From: Pseudomonadota bacterium
GTDB taxonomy: Bacteria; Pseudomonadota; Alphaproteobacteria; Rs-D84
DNA length: 64,000 nucleotides
Direction of reading: 5' to 3'
Assembly: GCA_023402015.1 (NCBI GenBank)
Contig: JAEXCU010000013.1
Coordinates: 71,466 to 135,465, forward strand
In this document: piece after piece, positions 49,904 through 59,014 of the stretch
Layout: every line of letters starts with the position of its first letter
Position numbering within the stretch: position 1 is the stretch's first letter
The notes under the pieces: model-generated
The model's database searches: none
Told to the model about the DNA's origin: nothing
Seen by the model: only the letters and a program-made list of their open reading frames with translations
Program-made: the position numbers and the translations under genes

Positions 49904-49997
49904 TTGATTTTAAAGTCTATTTATGGTATAATATAACCCATCAGGCGGTTTTCCCGCCGTTTTTTTATTTGCCCTGCGATATCGCGGGGCTTTTTTA
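49904..49997 (+). promoter_or_regulatory. Promoter and two-terminator leader of the GH108 gene
   Basis: TTGATT, 17-base spacer, TATAAT (49904-49932), then GGCGG/CCGCC with T7 (49944-49966) and CCC(T)GCGAT/ATCGCGGGG with T6 (49972-49996), before AAAGGACAACAG and the ATG. Two intrinsic terminators in one short leader imply regulated read-through. The phage lysis operon at 29.1 kb has the same layout. Confidence 0.65.
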
Positions 49998-50012
49998 TAC
50001 AAAGGACAACAG

Positions 50013-51242
50013 ATGATAACAATGCCTATATTTCTAAGAGATTTAATAGAATCAAATGCTTATACAAATACTCTGCATCCAAACCATCAAATTATAAATG
50101 AAAAAGTGATAAATTATATGCGAATTTTATATCCAGGTTATATGACACCCGATGCAACGGGAAGGTTTGTTCCCACAGAATATGATATGACCCTTGAACA
50201 GTTTAACGAAGCCCAAAAACAAATTGAAGCCGATTTTGAAGATGAAAAACAAGATGCTTATGATGAGCTATTAGAAGAATATGGACAAGAATATTTTGAA
50301 AATTTGGGTATTGATTTAAATATGGACGATTTTGTGGAACCAGGTGAATCAATACCGGTAAAAGTTTTATATGGCGATGATACCATTGCACTTCAGTATT
50401 TGGAAACGTATGATCTTGATATTCCGGATTTTAAGAAAATTGATAAAATCTGGATCTGGTATAGTGAAGAATCAGACACAACTTGCGAGAAATGCGAAAG
50501 TTGTGATGGTAAAATATTTTACAGCAAAGATGATATTCCACAATGTCCCATTCATCCAAATTGTAAATGCTGGGTGGAAGAAATAGAAATTGATGAATGT
50601 GGTAATATTATAAATCGTATGTGTATTGCCGGAAAGAATCCGACAGATGAATCTGATGATGATATACAAAGTGATCAAATAAATGAGCAGGAAATGATAC
50701 TCAATGAAAATTTAACACCTGAACAAATCCGTGAAAACTCTATACACCTAACAATGGCCGAAGAAGGTGGATATATAGATAACCCAAATCTTATAGATCA
50801 GCCAACAAATGCCGGTATAACACAACCTGCTTTGAATAACTTTAATCAAAGATACCCAGACGCAGGATTCCCGGTAAACATCAAAGATTTAACCGGTGCC
50901 CAAGCGGAAAAAATTTATACAGAAATCTATTATAATGATAGAAATATTGGGGATATAAATGATACGCGTATTGCGCATGCAATATTTGACATGGGCGTTA
51001 TGAGTAATTTTTCAAATGTTGGTAAAATGGTTCAAACCACAATTAACAGTACTCAGGGTACAAATTTACCTGTGAACGGAAAAGTCGGAACCCGGACAAT
51101 AGAAGCGCTTAACAATATACCAACAAACAAAGTGGACAAGTTTATCGAAGTTTTAAAACAAAATCGTCTTGAATATTTACGTTCTTTGGATGGTTGGGAT
51201 AAATACGGACGTGGTTGGACAGCCCGGACAAACAGGTACTGA
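50013..51242 (+). CDS. GH108-type muramidase fused to a Cys/His phage head-like domain
   Basis: 409 residues. Residues ~145-190 hold WIWYSEESDTTCEKC, CDGKIF and HPNCKCW, the Cys-His pattern seen in Mu gpF-type phage head proteins and some toxins. Residues ~245-330 are GH108 lysozyme with EGGYIDNP (catalytic Glu251), GITQPAL and the DMGVMSNF block. A peptidoglycan-binding segment (GKVGTRTIEALN) and GWTARTNR close the protein. No signal peptide. Codon use (many AGA, GGA, ATA) is more AT-rich than neighbours. Lysozyme of a former phage or a secreted cell-wall effector. Confidence 0.72.
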   Translation: MITMPIFLRDLIESNAYTNTLHPNHQIINEKVINYMRILYPGYMTPDATGRFVPTEYDMTLEQFNEAQKQIEADFEDEKQDAYDELLEEYGQEYFENLGIDLNMDDFVEPGESIPVKVLYGDDTIALQYLETYDLDIPDFKKIDKIWIWYSEESDTTCEKCESCDGKIFYSKDDIPQCPIHPNCKCWVEEIEIDECGNIINRMCIAGKNPTDESDDDIQSDQINEQEMILNENLTPEQIRENSIHLTMAEEGGYIDNPNLIDQPTNAGITQPALNNFNQRYPDAGFPVNIKDLTGAQAEKIYTEIYYNDRNIGDINDTRIAHAIFDMGVMSNFSNVGKMVQTTINSTQGTNLPVNGKVGTRTIEALNNIPTNKVDKFIEVLKQNRLEYLRSLDGWDKYGRGWTARTNRY

Positions 51243-51243
51243 A

Positions 51244-51666
51244 CTAAAATTTTGTGTTTATTGCACTTATTAAATGTGATATATAATTATTAATAAAATC
51301 CAAAGTGGGTGTATATGCCATAAGGGCAGATAAGTTGCCGCAATCATTATAACAAACATCTGGATTATACATATCGTCTGATGTCTGTTTGTATGCAGTT
51401 ATCAGGCCACGAAGATTATTTTTCATTGATTCAGATTGTTTAGAATAATATTTGTCTATTATTTTATGTGCAACAGATTCATAGCAAACAACCTGACTGT
51501 CTGCTGCAAGGATCATTCCAGAGCCACTAGAATTTTTATTAACATTTTGTTTGAAGTTTTGATCACATTTTTCTAGATCATGTTTATAAAATGATTCTGA
51601 AATAGACGTCTGCGCAGAAATAGTAATTGGAAATATGAAGAAAAATGCTAAAAATAATCGCTTCAT
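51244..51666 (-). CDS. Small periplasmic protein, possible inhibitor/immunity partner
   Basis: 140 residues if started at the ATG at 51666; the frame opens at 51678 and neither start has a good site. Signal peptide (MKRLFLAFFFIFPITISAQ), then a helical mature part with several Cys (KCDQNF, VVCYESV, DVCYNDCG). Cys-containing helical periplasmic proteins include lysozyme inhibitors. It is convergent with the muramidase, one base apart, and shares its AT-rich composition. Immunity role is inference. Confidence 0.5.
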   Translation of the reverse strand: MKRLFLAFFFIFPITISAQTSISESFYKHDLEKCDQNFKQNVNKNSSGSGMILAADSQVVCYESVAHKIIDKYYSKQSESMKNNLRGLITAYKQTSDDMYNPDVCYNDCGNLSALMAYTPTLDFINNYISHLISAINTKF

Positions 51667-51718
51667 GTCAAATATCATAAATAATTTGTTGTTAAAAAGG
51701 AAGTGCTTTTATTAAGAA

Positions 51719-51737
51719 TGGGGCGGATGACCGGATT
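51719..51737 (-). repeat. Displaced copy of the tRNA-His 3' end
   Basis: 19 bases identical to 51877-51895. The spacer contains, on the minus strand, GGCGAAAACAAG and CGCAGTTTGAGCC, matching the tRNA-Asp spacer. A terminator (AACGCCCC with GGGCGC) lies between. Confidence 0.7.
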
Positions 51738-51876
51738 GTTCGCATCCGCTCACCACACGTAAGGCTCAAACTGCGTAAACTTGTTTTCGCCAACTATCGT
51801 GTCGTACCGGCGGTTCTTATCACGGTATCGCAACCGATTAATAAAAAAACGCCCCGCTGGGCGCATTTTTTATTAA

Positions 51877-51954
51877 TGGGGCGGATGACCGGATTCGAAC
51901 CGGCGACATTTGGTACCACAAACCAACGCTCTAACCAACTGAGCTACATCCGCC
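51877..51954 (-). tRNA. tRNA-His(GTG)
   Basis: Acceptor GCGGATG/CATCCGC with extra 5' G paired to C73, as usual for tRNA-His; anticodon loop TTGTGGT; T-loop TTCGAAT; encoded CCA. Confidence 0.95.
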
Positions 51955-51958
51955 ATAC

Positions 51959-52034
51959 TGGTGGAGCTGATCGGACTCGAACCGACGACCCCTTGCATGC
52001 CATGCAAGTGCTCTACCAACTGAGCTACAACCCC
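51959..52034 (-). tRNA. tRNA-Ala(GGC)
   Basis: Anticodon arm CTTGC-ATGGCAT-GCAAG, anticodon GGC; T-loop TTCGAGT; encoded CCA. Only four bases separate it from tRNA-His, so the two are co-transcribed. Confidence 0.93.
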
Positions 52035-52112
52035 ATTGCCGCCATATTCTATATTTCTTCTTGCAAAAAGTCAAATAGATTTGCTAACCTTTTTTATATA
52101 AGGAGATAAATT

Positions 52113-52673
52113 ATGGATTATCAAGTGCTGAAAGCCGAGGTTGAACAGAAAACTTTGCAAACGATTGACGTGTTAAAGGGCGAATTTGCCGGACTGCGCA
52201 CCGGGCGTGCGTCTGTACATTTGTTGGATGGTGTACGTGTGCCGGTATATGGTTCTGACATGCCAATTGCCCAGGTTGCGACCGTTGCAACACCGGACAA
52301 TCAAACACTGACCGTAACGGTTTGGGATATTAACAATGCGGGCGCCGTAGAAAAGGCCATTCGTGATTCCGGCCTGGGGCTGAACCCAATGACGGCGGGT
52401 GGCGTAATTCGTTTGAACATGCCGCCATTGACCGAAGAACGTCGTCGTGAACTGACCAAGGTTGCGGGTAAATACGCCGAAGAGGCAAAAATATCTATGC
52501 GTAATATTCGTCAGGATGCAATGGGCAAAATTAAACGTGCCGTTGCAGACAAGGAAATTTCCGAAGACGACCAGCGCAGATACGAAGATGATTTGCAAAA
52601 GGTTTTTGATGCCCGCGCCCAAGATGTGGATGCATTGGCCAAACAAAAAGAATCTGACATCATGTCCGTGTAA
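52113..52673 (+). CDS. frr: Ribosome recycling factor
   Basis: 186 residues, AAGGAG upstream. Family blocks are LKGEFAGLRTGRASVHLLDG, PEDDQ-like DDQRRYEDDLQK, and RRRELTKVAGKYAEEAKI. It releases ribosomes from mRNA with EF-G after termination. In many genomes frr lies directly before uppS; here ispA is inserted antiparallel between them. Confidence 0.95.
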   Translation: MDYQVLKAEVEQKTLQTIDVLKGEFAGLRTGRASVHLLDGVRVPVYGSDMPIAQVATVATPDNQTLTVTVWDINNAGAVEKAIRDSGLGLNPMTAGGVIRLNMPPLTEERRRELTKVAGKYAEEAKISMRNIRQDAMGKIKRAVADKEISEDDQRRYEDDLQKVFDARAQDVDALAKQKESDIMSV

Positions 52674-52687
52674 AATATACACAAAAT

Positions 52688-52713
52688 AAAAAACCGCCGT
52701 TTGGCGGTTTTTT
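52688..52713. terminator. Bidirectional intrinsic terminator
   Basis: AAACCGCC/GGCGGTTT stem with A and T runs between convergent frr and ispA. Confidence 0.8.
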
Positions 52714-53593
52714 ATTTATCGCGAACCAATATAAAATCAATCAATTCACGCAACATATCTGCACGCGGGCCAAAAATACTCAGTGCATCACGGGCAGTGT
52801 CTGCAACCGTTTGTGCCATTTCGCGCGCCCCGTCCAGCCCCAGTAATGAAACAAACGTTGCCTTGTTCGCGGTGGCATCTTTGCGCAATGTTTTTCCGAC
52901 CAATTTCTGGTCCCCGACAGCATCCAAAATGTCATCGGTAATCTGAAAGCATAAACCCATTGCGTCGGTGTATTTTTTCAGTGCCGCGCGTTGGACATCG
53001 TCTGCGCCGCCCAATATTGCACCAAATGCGGTGCATGCGTTAAACAGGCATCCGGTTTTTAAATCCTGAATCTGTTCAATTTCCGATTTAGTTTGATTTG
53101 TTTGGGTTTCCGCTTCGCAGTCCATCCATTCGCCCAAAATCATGCCCTGGGTCATTTCGCCCAATGTTTTTACCAATTCCAGACGCGTTGCCGCATCAGG
53201 CGAAATCCGCGCATCGTTTGCCAATATGATATACGGTCTGTTTAACAAATAATCCCCGGCCAAGACGGCGTTGCGCTGGCCATATTTTGCCCAAACTGAC
53301 GGGCGGCCGCGGCGTAATTCATCATTATCAATGCATGGCAGGTCGTCGTGTATCAGCGAAAAATTATGTACCATTTCCACGCATGCGCCGGCGCGTATGG
53401 CCGCGTCATACGGTACATCAAAAATTCGTGCAACCTGAACACATAAAAAACTGCGCAGGCGTTTACCCGCGTCCAGTGCGGCATATCGGGAAACGTTGGC
53501 CGGCGATGCACCGTATTCATCACCAGGTATCATTTCCCCCAAAATTTTATCAACATTCGTCGCAATTGACGCCAGTTCTGTTTTCAGCGACAT
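52712..53593 (-). CDS. ispA: Polyprenyl (farnesyl) diphosphate synthase
   Basis: 293 residues, GGGGGAAATATG start context. First Asp motif DDLPCIDND (~residue 80), second DDILD (~213), with GKRLRSFLCV and KTLRKD family blocks. It condenses isopentenyl and allylic diphosphates to farnesyl diphosphate, the precursor used by the UppS enzyme encoded divergently next door. Confidence 0.9.
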   Translation of the reverse strand: MSLKTELASIATNVDKILGEMIPGDEYGASPANVSRYAALDAGKRLRSFLCVQVARIFDVPYDAAIRAGACVEMVHNFSLIHDDLPCIDNDELRRGRPSVWAKYGQRNAVLAGDYLLNRPYIILANDARISPDAATRLELVKTLGEMTQGMILGEWMDCEAETQTNQTKSEIEQIQDLKTGCLFNACTAFGAILGGADDVQRAALKKYTDAMGLCFQITDDILDAVGDQKLVGKTLRKDATANKATFVSLLGLDGAREMAQTVADTARDALSIFGPRADMLRELIDFILVRDK

Positions 53594-53736
53594 ATTTCCC
53601 CCTTTTTATAAAACTGTAATTTAATATATGTGCCAACGCCAGATAATTTTGATGAAATGGGTGCGCTAAAAATGCTTGTTTTTCGTTTTCTAAAACGCTA
53701 GGATTTCACATTGTAAGTACTAGGCAAGGAAATTCT

Positions 53737-54435
53737 ATGTTTTTTAACAAGGCAAAACAAACACAAATCCCAAAACATGTTGCGTTTATTTGCGACGGAA
53801 ATCGCCGTTGGGCGCGTCGGCGCGGAATGCCCGCGTCATACGGACATGAAAAAGGTGCAAATATCGTTGACACGGCGGCGGAATATTTCATCAGTCGTGG
53901 TGTTACAACGGTCAGTTTTTTTATATTTTCCATTGAAAATTGGGGACGGGATAAAAAAGAAGTAAAATTCCTGATGGACTTTATGTTGCGCGAAATGCCA
54001 AAGCATGTGCATCGCGCCGCGGAAAAAAACATTCGTGTAAAGTTTGTCGGACGTCGTGATTATCTGTCGCCGGCGGTGGTTAAAATGTGCGAAAAATTGG
54101 AACAAGATACGGCGGAAAATACCACCGGAACAATTGTTTTTGCACTGGATTTCGGCGGCCAAGACGAAATCGTTCGCGCCGCAAATGCCGCCATTGCCCA
54201 GGGCGAACCGGTGGACGCGGAAACGTTTGAAAGCCTGATGGATACAGGTGAATTGTTGCCGATTGATTTATTGGTCCGCACCAGTGGCGAACAACGTATT
54301 TCAAATTTCATGCTGTGGAAAATGGCATATGCGGAACTGATGTTTTATCCGAAACATTGGCCGGCATTGCGCAATCGTGATTTTGCAAAAATGTTGGCTG
54401 AATACAACACCAGACAACGTAGATACGGTAAATAA
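53737..54435 (+). CDS. uppS: Isoprenyl transferase (undecaprenyl diphosphate synthase)
   Basis: 232 residues, AAGGAA upstream. Catalytic block AFICDGNRRWARRRG with the metal-binding Asp, ENWGRDKKEV and RTSGEQRISNFMLW. Typical bacterial enzymes have DGNGRWA; the Arg here is also known in some family members. It makes the C55 lipid carrier for peptidoglycan and LPS. First gene of the uppS-cdsA-nudix-rseP-bamA run. Confidence 0.92.
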   Translation: MFFNKAKQTQIPKHVAFICDGNRRWARRRGMPASYGHEKGANIVDTAAEYFISRGVTTVSFFIFSIENWGRDKKEVKFLMDFMLREMPKHVHRAAEKNIRVKFVGRRDYLSPAVVKMCEKLEQDTAENTTGTIVFALDFGGQDEIVRAANAAIAQGEPVDAETFESLMDTGELLPIDLLVRTSGEQRISNFMLWKMAYAELMFYPKHWPALRNRDFAKMLAEYNTRQRRYGK

Positions 54436-54445
54436 GGATTATGCA

Positions 54446-55096
54446 ATGAACAATACAAAACAAAGAATCATTGTTGGCGGGATTATGGCATTAATTGCGG
54501 CGGCGGCGGCAATCGGGGAATACTTTGGTTTTCCGGCGGTCAGATATCTGGGGATTTTGATTGTTTTGGCAATGATTGTTGAAATGATTTTATGCATTGG
54601 ACGTACGCCACGCGAAACGTTTTTAAATAATAAAAACTGGTTAGTATTCAGCGGATTCTTGGTGTGGTTGTTTGTTATGTTGGCCGCAATTAATTCTGTT
54701 GGCGCGCGGCCGTGGATTATACTGTTGTTGTTGATGATAATTGTTGGGGCCGATGTTGGCGCATGGTTTTTTGGGCGCATTTTGGGCGGCGATAAAATGT
54801 GGGAACGATTGTCTGCGGGCAAAACTTGGTCGGGACAAATTGCCGGAATTATTTGCGGTACGTTTATGTCTGTGATGTATGGGTTGCTGGGGACAGATAC
54901 GTTTATGCCGCAATTAATGTGGATTGGTATCAGTGTATCACTGCTGAGTCAATATGGCGATTTAACGGCCAGTTGGATTAAACGCAGAATGGGAATTAAA
55001 GATTTTGGAACAATTTTGCCGGGCCATGGCGGAATTTTAGACAGATTTGATGGTTGGATTTATGTGTTGCCGTTGGTCTGGCTGATAATGTTATAG
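54446..55096 (+). CDS. cdsA: Phosphatidate cytidylyltransferase
   Basis: 216 residues from the ATG at 54446 (AAGGAT upstream), short for the family (~265-285). About six membrane segments and the CdsA signature SWIKRRMGIKDFGTILPGHG, GILDRFDG. It makes CDP-diacylglycerol for phospholipid synthesis. Ten bases after uppS. Confidence 0.9.
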   Translation: MNNTKQRIIVGGIMALIAAAAAIGEYFGFPAVRYLGILIVLAMIVEMILCIGRTPRETFLNNKNWLVFSGFLVWLFVMLAAINSVGARPWIILLLLMIIVGADVGAWFFGRILGGDKMWERLSAGKTWSGQIAGIICGTFMSVMYGLLGTDTFMPQLMWIGISVSLLSQYGDLTASWIKRRMGIKDFGTILPGHGGILDRFDGWIYVLPLVWLIML

Positions 55097-55105
55097 GAGA
55101 AAGAT

Positions 55106-55555
55106 ATGGCGGATAAACCACGTGTTACACGCGCCGGAATGGGCGTTATGGTTATGGACGGGGCGGGGCGCGTCCTGATGGGATTGCGCAATACCGATGC
55201 GTCCTTGGCCGACAGTGATTTGCACGGCGAAGGCACATGGACCATGCCCGGCGGTAAATTTGATTTTGGCGAAGGCCTGTTTGAAGGCGCGGCACGTGAA
55301 TTACGCGAAGAAACCGGATTAATATTAAAATCTGCCAAACTGATTTCCATTACGAACGAGGTTTCAGACACTGCGCATTTTATAACGTTGGGATTTCTGG
55401 CAACAGAATATACCGGCGAAGTGCAAACAATGGAACCGGATGAAATTGTTTGTTGGCAATGGTACGAATTAAACAATTTGCCAAAAAATATTTATGCGCC
55501 AACGCGTAAACTGATTGAAAATTATGTTGCAAATCGTCTGACGGGTGATTTGTAA
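55106..55555 (+). CDS. Nudix hydrolase
   Basis: 149 residues, AGGAGAA upstream. Nudix box GGKFDFGEGLFEGAARELREE, with TG after it, is intact. It hydrolyses a nucleoside-diphosphate-linked substrate that cannot be read from the sequence. It occupies the place where dxr is usually found between cdsA and rseP. Confidence 0.85.
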   Translation: MADKPRVTRAGMGVMVMDGAGRVLMGLRNTDASLADSDLHGEGTWTMPGGKFDFGEGLFEGAARELREETGLILKSAKLISITNEVSDTAHFITLGFLATEYTGEVQTMEPDEIVCWQWYELNNLPKNIYAPTRKLIENYVANRLTGDL

Positions 55556-55581
55556 TTCGCAGAATATAAAGGAAAGGGAAA

Positions 55582-56640
55582 ATGCATATTATTCTGACCA
55601 TCGTCGCATTATTGATTGTTTTGGGCGTGGTGGTTTTTGTTCACGAATTGGGGCACTTTTTGGCGGCGCGCTGGGCCGGTGTTCGTGTGAATACATTTTC
55701 AATTGGATTTGGTCCGGCATTAATTAAATGGCATGACCGACGCGGTACAATGTGGAAAATCGCGGCGTTGCCATTGGGGGGATATGTTTCCATTTACGGC
55801 CAGGATGATATGTTTGACCGTAAAAAATATGCTGAATTACCCGCGGATAAGAAACTGGGACATTACCTGTCTGCGCCGGCGTGGAAACAATTTATTATCA
55901 TTGCCGCGGGCGTTGCTATGAATTTCTTGTTGGCGTGGGGAATTTATTCAGCAATGTTTATGTTTAAACCGAAAAATGTCCAATTGCCCGTCGTTGGCCA
56001 GGTTATCCAGGAATCAGTTGCATTTCAGGCCGGTGTTAAACCGGGCGATATCATTGTGCGCATTGATGATGAAAAAATCACAAATTGGGGTGAATTGATT
56101 ATCGCCAAAGAGGTTGCATCATCACGCGATGCAGATGTGTTAATTGTGCGCGGCGATAAATTGGTCCAGGTTAATTTGGCCCCGGCCGAACGTTGGGGAC
56201 TGATTGCCGATGGCAGTAAAACTGAATTCCGCAAAAAAGGATTCTTTGGTGCATTACATGCCGGCGCACGCGAAACATATTACCAGTCAAAAACACTGTT
56301 GGTGGTATTGAAACAAATTGTAACCGGCGAACGTTCATCCAAACAATTGGGGTCGTTTATTACAATTGCCGAAGTATCTGGCAAAGCAATGGCGATGGGA
56401 TTCTTTGCCTTGTTGTCTATTATTGCATTGCTATCTGTGAATTTGGGTGTTATTAATTTATTACCATTGCCGGTGTTGGATGGGGGGTATTTGCTGATAT
56501 TAATTATCGAAGGCATAACCCGCAGAAAACTGGGCGGACGTGGCATGGAATTTGCAATTATTGCAGGTTGGTTTTTGATTGCCGCACTGTTTGCATTAAC
56601 AATGTGGAACGACGTGGCCCGATTATTTGGATTGAACTAA
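55582..56640 (+). CDS. rseP: Site-2 protease RseP
   Basis: 352 residues, AAGGAAAGGG upstream. Zinc site HELGH in VVFVHELGHFLAARWAGV, one PDZ domain (VGQVIQESVAFQAGVKPGDI), and a C-terminal NLLPLPVLDGGYLL with the third zinc ligand. It cleaves membrane anti-sigma factors and signal peptides within the membrane. Normal RseP has two PDZ domains (~450 residues); this short form has one. Confidence 0.9.
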   Translation: MHIILTIVALLIVLGVVVFVHELGHFLAARWAGVRVNTFSIGFGPALIKWHDRRGTMWKIAALPLGGYVSIYGQDDMFDRKKYAELPADKKLGHYLSAPAWKQFIIIAAGVAMNFLLAWGIYSAMFMFKPKNVQLPVVGQVIQESVAFQAGVKPGDIIVRIDDEKITNWGELIIAKEVASSRDADVLIVRGDKLVQVNLAPAERWGLIADGSKTEFRKKGFFGALHAGARETYYQSKTLLVVLKQIVTGERSSKQLGSFITIAEVSGKAMAMGFFALLSIIALLSVNLGVINLLPLPVLDGGYLLILIIEGITRRKLGGRGMEFAIIAGWFLIAALFALTMWNDVARLFGLN

Positions 56641-56641
56641 G

Positions 56642-58906
56642 ATGAAAACAAGAAACATATTATTCGCATCTGTTATTATGGCCGGGTCTGCAAATGCGGC
56701 AACCGTATCGCGCATTGACGTCAGTGGAAATCAACGTATGGATGCAGAATCTATCCGCATTTTATCTGATGTTAAAATTGGCGAAAATGTTGGTCCCCAA
56801 CGCGCAAATCAAATCGCAAAAAAATTACAGGAATCTGGATACTTTTCCAAAATAGATGTGCGCATGGCCGGCAATACATTAAAAATTGATATCAGCGAAG
56901 CGCCAATTGTAAACATGGTCACGGTTGAGGGAAATGACGAAATTTCTGTGGATGATTTAAAAAAAGAAATCCGCATGAAAGAACGCGTTTCGTATGATGA
57001 ATCCGTTATCGGCGCCGATGTCCAGCGTATGCTGACCATTTATCAGCGCAAGGGTTATTTCGGTACCAAAATTGAACCCAAAAAAATCGCATTGGATAAC
57101 AATCGTGTGAATATTGTTTATGAAATCAGCGAAGGGCATCCAACATACATCACCGATATTGATTTCGTCGGCAACAAAAAATTCAGCGATCGGACTTTGC
57201 GTAGTGCAATATTATCGCGCGAACACCAATGGTGGCGTTTTATGACGCAGTTTGATGTTTTTGATGAAGACCGCATTTTGTATGACCAGCAAATGTTGCG
57301 CCAATTTTATCTGCGCAATGGTTATGTTGATTTTGATGTTAAAAATGCCAACGGTGTATTTACGCCCGACCGTCAGTATTATTCGGTTGTATTTACCGTG
57401 GAAGAGGGCCCCCAATACAAATTCGGCAAATTAACGGTGGACAATCCATTCCCTGATGTCCCGGACCAGGTTTTATATGACGCGATTAAGATGAAAAAAG
57501 GCGGCGTTTATAATATTGACGAAGTGGATGAAACTATCTCATCACTGCGCAGTGCGGTTGCGGAATATGGATATGCGTTTATTAACGTGGAACCGGTTCC
57601 GACCAAGAATGACGAAGACCGCACGATTGATATGGTTTTCCGGGTTCAAAAAACAAACAGAATTTATTTAAATTCCATAAATATTTTGGGCAACGTACGT
57701 ACATTTGACACGGTTATTGAACAATTAATACCGATGCGTCCCGGTGATCCATTTTCATTACAGACCATTGAAGAAGGACGCCAAAATCTGATGCGCACCC
57801 GTTATTTCAAAGATGTGCAAATGGTTCCATCACGTGTGGCCGACGCAAACATGATGAACCTGGATATCAAGGTTGAAGAACAACCGACGGGCGAATTATC
57901 TGGTGGATTCGGATGGTCCAATATTAATGGATTTATGGTTGATGCCGGCATCACGGAAAGCAACTTTATGGGCCGCGGTCAAATTGTTCAATTACGCGGT
58001 TCCATTGCAGAATACCAAAAACAGGCTTTGTTCAGTTTCACCGAACCATATTTATTTGGTCGGGCGTTATCTGGTGGATTTGATGTATCATATACGATGT
58101 ACGATTATTCGTCCCTGGGGGGATTTGGGTATGACCGTGATTCTTTGACGGTGGCCGGCCGCATGGGGTGGCGTTTAACCGACCATTGGACACAAACTGT
58201 GCGTTTGTCTGCGTCGTTTGACCAAAATTATGATATTCAGACGTCCACCGGTTGGCGCGATGCAAACCTGTTTACGTTGGGTACGTATTTAAAGTATTAC
58301 AATCTGGATACGAATTTCCAACAAAATACCCATACCGGAATTGTTGGAAACATTGGCGTTGCATATACCGGATTTGGCGGTACCGAAACATACATGCGGT
58401 ATAATGCGGACTTTACCGCGATGATAAAGTTCTGGGATGACAGATGGCAATTGCGCACGTCGTTGGATTTCGGGTTGTTGCAATCCATTGGTGGTGATTA
58501 TATTTCGCGTGTTTATCGTTATTTCTTGGGCGGTGAATCACTGCGTGGATTTGACGTGGCGGGTATTGGTTCCCGAAATTGGGCATACACGACGTATTCT
58601 TTGGGTGGATTATGGAAGATTAACGGTTCAACCCAATTGAATTTCCCAATATTCATCCCCGATGAATATCAGATCAAGGGATTTGTGTTCGCAGATTACG
58701 GTATTTTGGGTAAACCACCCAAAGATGAATATTACTATGCGGGTCGCCCCAATTACATTGACAGCGATATCCGTACCAGTGTGGGTGTTGGCGTTTATTG
58801 GAATACGCCGATGGGACCAATGAATTTTTCATGGGGTTGGCCGTTAAAGTTAAATAAATACGACCGGGAACAAAGATTCTTGTTATCATTTGAAACCCAG
58901 TTCTGA
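56642..58906 (+). CDS. bamA: Outer-membrane assembly protein BamA
   Basis: 754 residues, starting one base after the rseP stop. Signal peptide (MAGSANAAT), five POTRA domains (residues ~20-400, e.g. GENVGPQRANQIAKKLQESG), then the 16-strand barrel. The conserved RGF motif is in GGESLRGFD and the strand ends with a Phe (LLSFETQF). BamA inserts barrels such as the two at 24.3-25.7 kb. Confidence 0.93.
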   Translation: MKTRNILFASVIMAGSANAATVSRIDVSGNQRMDAESIRILSDVKIGENVGPQRANQIAKKLQESGYFSKIDVRMAGNTLKIDISEAPIVNMVTVEGNDEISVDDLKKEIRMKERVSYDESVIGADVQRMLTIYQRKGYFGTKIEPKKIALDNNRVNIVYEISEGHPTYITDIDFVGNKKFSDRTLRSAILSREHQWWRFMTQFDVFDEDRILYDQQMLRQFYLRNGYVDFDVKNANGVFTPDRQYYSVVFTVEEGPQYKFGKLTVDNPFPDVPDQVLYDAIKMKKGGVYNIDEVDETISSLRSAVAEYGYAFINVEPVPTKNDEDRTIDMVFRVQKTNRIYLNSINILGNVRTFDTVIEQLIPMRPGDPFSLQTIEEGRQNLMRTRYFKDVQMVPSRVADANMMNLDIKVEEQPTGELSGGFGWSNINGFMVDAGITESNFMGRGQIVQLRGSIAEYQKQALFSFTEPYLFGRALSGGFDVSYTMYDYSSLGGFGYDRDSLTVAGRMGWRLTDHWTQTVRLSASFDQNYDIQTSTGWRDANLFTLGTYLKYYNLDTNFQQNTHTGIVGNIGVAYTGFGGTETYMRYNADFTAMIKFWDDRWQLRTSLDFGLLQSIGGDYISRVYRYFLGGESLRGFDVAGIGSRNWAYTTYSLGGLWKINGSTQLNFPIFIPDEYQIKGFVFADYGILGKPPKDEYYYAGRPNYIDSDIRTSVGVGVYWNTPMGPMNFSWGWPLKLNKYDREQRFLLSFETQF

Positions 58907-58925
58907 TATAAATGGTTGAAAAATT

Positions 58926-58957
58926 ATTCGCGGTGCAATTGCGCCGCGAATTCTTTT
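58926..58957 (+). terminator. Intrinsic terminator after bamA
   Basis: ATTCGCGG/CCGCGAAT stem then TCTTTT. It closes the uppS-bamA run. Confidence 0.75.
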
Positions 58958-58961
58958 AAAC

Positions 58962-58991
58962 TTGACGCACAGGTTGAATTTTTCTTATAAT
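58962..58991 (+). promoter_or_regulatory. Promoter of the VirB8-like operon
   Basis: TTGACG, 18-base spacer, TATAAT, 23 bases before the small lipoprotein start. Confidence 0.7.
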
Positions 58992-59014
58992 TCATTTATC
59001 CAAGAGGGGAAAAT

